The notes under the pieces: model-generated
The model's input: the letters and a program-made list of their open reading frames with translations, nothing else
The model's database searches: none
Told to the model about the DNA's origin: nothing
Translations under genes and position numbers: made by a program
Shown: positions 61,166-64,000 of the stretch, piece by piece
How the letters are laid out: every line of letters begins with the position of its first letter
How positions within the stretch are numbered: position 1 is the stretch's first letter
Assembly (NCBI RefSeq): GCF_024713975.1
Contig: NC_091100.1
Span: 22,767,501 to 22,831,500, forward strand
Direction: 5' to 3'
From: Paralichthys olivaceus
Taxonomy: Eukaryota > Chordata > Actinopteri > Pleuronectiformes > Paralichthyidae
DNA length: 64,000 nt

Positions 61166-62769
61166 ATAATGTCACCAGCACAAAGGCATGAGGAAGTGTC
61201 CACTATATTTGAAATGAACTAGGTGTTTCTCGACGGGCTAACCTCCTTTGTGTGTCTTTGTAATCTAAACACAATAAACACAAGATATTAATGGTGGACA
61301 CTTTTGTTCACTTCTCAAAGGAATTCATAAGGGCGTGAGAAAAAATAATGCATAGTAATTATGTGACTAATTCAAATAGTGAGCTTTGGAAGTCGACGTG
61401 CTTATCAGGAAGGAGGTTGCAAAATTTGCCAATGTCACAATACAAACAGTATTGCAAATGTGGTAAACAACCACAAGTGCAATACTGTTTCCTTCAACCT
61501 GCACTCTTCTCAACCTGGATAAAGAAACTGCTAACATAACTCACGGCAGTCATTTGAACGTGTTTGTTTTGTGACTTTTTAAACAGTCCAGACTCTCCTC
61601 TTGTTATCCTTGCAGTGATAGGATGTCAGTTTGTGTCTGACGCACATAAACTATCACCATTTTCTCTGAAAGACCTTGAGAGATTCCCAGCTAACTCACA
61701 GACCTGAACAGCTGAACATAGTTCCTTAGAATCCATATGATATCACTGCAGAAGAATAAACTCATCAGCAACGCACTGCAACTCTTCCCTGACATTTTGC
61801 TATCTGGGTCACTCAGTACCCGATTGAACCCTGAAGGAACACTTCACCTATTGTCTACCACATTCCCAAATGTTAATCAATCAACCAAAAAGTCACAGTA
61901 CTTTCTCTCTCTGGCTTCAGACACGTTTAGCAGCCTAGTTAATTTACACTATATACATATACTAACGTATGAAGTCAATATGATCAATGGAGAACCTACA
62001 TGGAGCATTTGGCTGATTTGACCTTTTACTCTGCAGAGCTGAATCAAGTCTACTGCACCTGACCTGACAGAGCTAGCTGTCTGTATTTAAAACAAAAAAT
62101 CTTGTGTTTAATGAGTAAGTATGAAAGAAAAATGATGAGAAGAACAAATTGTCGCCACACCTGTACAAAGGAGATTGAGTTGGATTAGTTTGTGACAAAC
62201 CGACAGAATTGATTTATTCTTTGTGCAAAGCTGCCTAATAAGTCACAATACAAGTCCCCACAGAGAGGTATTTTTGTTATCCAAACCTGTTTAAAGTGGC
62301 CTAGACATTCCCCTCAAAGATAAACCAAAAAAAAAAAAAAAGTGCCTACAGGACCACTGACAGGCAGTGTAACCATATGTCATTTTCTACACGAAGGTTG
62401 AAGGCTGGCATAGCAGCTAGTGGTAACCAGACAACAGGGCGATGTAGGCCAAACATCAAGACCACTGATAATGTGTGAACAAAGTTGTATAAATTAGTCC
62501 CTTACCTAACAATACTAAGACTAAATATAACAATTTGTGAAGAATTGTTCTTTTCTAAGCTTTTTTAAAGGTCTCAATGTACTTGAACAATTAAGGAACA
62601 GCATACTGAAATTGTGTGATGTTACACTTTATTTGCAGTTTCACTTGTATTTGTTTTTTTTTCAACAAATATAAAAAATGACTCACTATTGTTCACATAC
62701 ATAAAACGAACATGCATACAGAGTAAAAAAAAAAAAACAGTCCACTCATTAAACCAGATTTAAATAAAA

Positions 62770-63065
62770 TTTTGTCTGGATCTGCACACAATTCAACACA
62801 CTTAGTCCCCTTAACATGCCTGGTGTTTTGCATCAAGGCCCATGAATTATCTGAGAAAGCAACACAATTGTTGAATAATGCCCTATCTCACAATTTTGAA
62901 GGTTTGAAAAAAATCAAGGGACCGCCACCAAAATTGTACAGGTTCTTTGATGGCATGTGTCAACCCTTCGCCAAATTGAATGGAAATTGAGTAGTTTTTT
63001 GTGTAATCCTGCTAAATATCAATAAAACAAACACTGATGAAATTATCCCCTCCTTGGCAGAGGTG
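62770..63065. repeat. Dispersed repeat fragment
   Basis: CATCAAGGCCCATGAATTAT, GGGACCGCCACCAAAATTGT, TGTGTAATCCTGCTAA and CCCTCCTTGGCAGAGGTG are typical of abundant fish repeats related to 27480-27680. Confidence 0.45.
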
Positions 63066-64000
63066 AAAAAGATAATTAAAAACAGATGGATGTTGCGTGT
63101 TGATTGGTGACATTAGAGTCTAAAGGGCAAGTTAAACCAACCATGCACAATGTCCTTTCTATGGTCAATGTCCCTCATTGTAAAGTTGAAAAGGATTGGT
63201 TGCTGCACCCTCCATGGAAATCATTTCCATATGTAATGCTCCAAACAGGCTCTTTCAGCAGTGGGTGTTTTCAGCTGTGGTTCACAAAACTAAAATGTTC
63301 ATATGACATACACACACAGAACAAGTATGCAGGTATGTATGTTTACACATTCTTTGGTCCTATGTGTTATGGTCGAGATCAAGTACAAAAAGAATAGACA
63401 CACACACTCTCTACATCTCACATCTCATACACTGTTATCTCAAGCAAGGTTCTTACCTGTCAGGAAACCCTTCTTGTTTCTGTTTGGCTGACAGACATGT
63501 GAAGTATGGGAACACACTGTGCCAGAACAACAAGTTGGTTTATCAAAACGCCAGCAGCAGGTGACAGAGAATAAGCCTTCCCTCATCTCATTCCTGTTAA
63601 AACCTGTCCATCCAGACCTGCTGAATCCCTGAACCAGCGTGGGCCTGAGTCTCAGATGGACATGGGATAAGAACAATTCTACATTTTATCATAAATAATG
63701 GCATCTGATAAAATCACATATATAGGAGTCACCCATAAATAATATACATCATGAAATAAATGAATGGAATACCTTAAATGAACAAGCTATTTTGGCAAAA
63801 AACATAAGTCGTTATAGCTCATGGAGTTTAGTTTTTTCCAATGAGTACATTTTCATTAACCTCTGTTGACACTGATTTAGGTTGATTTATTTATCAGCCA
63901 AGATAAAGTTGCAACCAGTAAAAGGGTATTTCTTTTGCCTAGCTTCCGTTGTTCCGATAACACTATGGGCTTATGGATAAATTGGAACGGTAGGTATTTC

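Larger units (their letters stand above)
54320..64000. other. Gene-poor right end of the window
   Basis: No protein family is recognised. The stretch holds a GTGAGGACA repeat (55500-55685), a (TG)28 microsatellite (55717-55773) and family A repeat copy 4 (57170-57345). A common repeat (58738-58930), a SINE-like fragment (60545-60680), LINE-tail-like repeats (about 60990-61165 and 62770-63065) and AT-rich unique sequence make up the rest. Open frames are all under 100 codons except 55124-55513, which lacks motifs. Confidence 0.6.

Overview
The window is nuclear DNA from a bony fish, probably an advanced teleost. The genes have short coding exons with GT-AG introns. The spaces between them hold Tc1-type transposons, short non-autonomous DNA elements, L2-type LINE tails, SINE-like sequences and long CA/GT microsatellites of kinds common in teleosts. 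There are no bacterial operons, CRISPR arrays or viral genes. Species cannot be fixed from sequence alone.

Layout. (1) 19-2426, minus strand: the first seven coding exons of an ER lectin chaperone of the calnexin/calmegin family, most like calmegin (clgn). The gene runs off the left edge, and a CpG-rich 5' noncoding exon lies near 4437-4640. (2) 6501-11155, plus strand: a complete 12-exon EXOSC9 gene (RNA exosome subunit, 437 codons). Its ninth intron looks like a U12-type (minor spliceosome) intron, and a short DNA transposon begins about 9 bases after its stop codon. (3) 12762-13791: two tRNA genes on the minus strand, Gln(CTG) and Ile(AAT), followed by a defective Tc1-like transposon (13825-15119) and an L2-type LINE tail (15537-16075). 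(4) About 17-30.6 kb: no recognisable protein gene, only dispersed repeats. (5) 30944-43104, minus strand: a complete eight-coding-exon sodium-dependent choline transporter-like gene (SLC5A7/CHT1 family, 553 codons). A likely promoter and 5' noncoding exon lie about 10 kb upstream, at 53311-53690. (6) 53.9-64 kb: repeats and microsatellites, no recognisable gene.

The three protein genes do unrelated jobs: ER glycoprotein folding, 3'-to-5' RNA decay and processing, and choline transport. They are neighbours rather than a functional cluster. I found no clear new biological system. The best leads are the U12-type intron, a UG-repeat splice acceptor in EXOSC9, the diverged choline transporter paralogue with a partial exon copy in an intron, and a 529-bp near-perfect direct repeat around a dead transposase fragment. 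A dispersed repeat family with one copy beside the tRNA genes is also notable.

Exon borders come from reading frame, splice-site dinucleotides and remembered family sequences. No alignment or transcript data were available.
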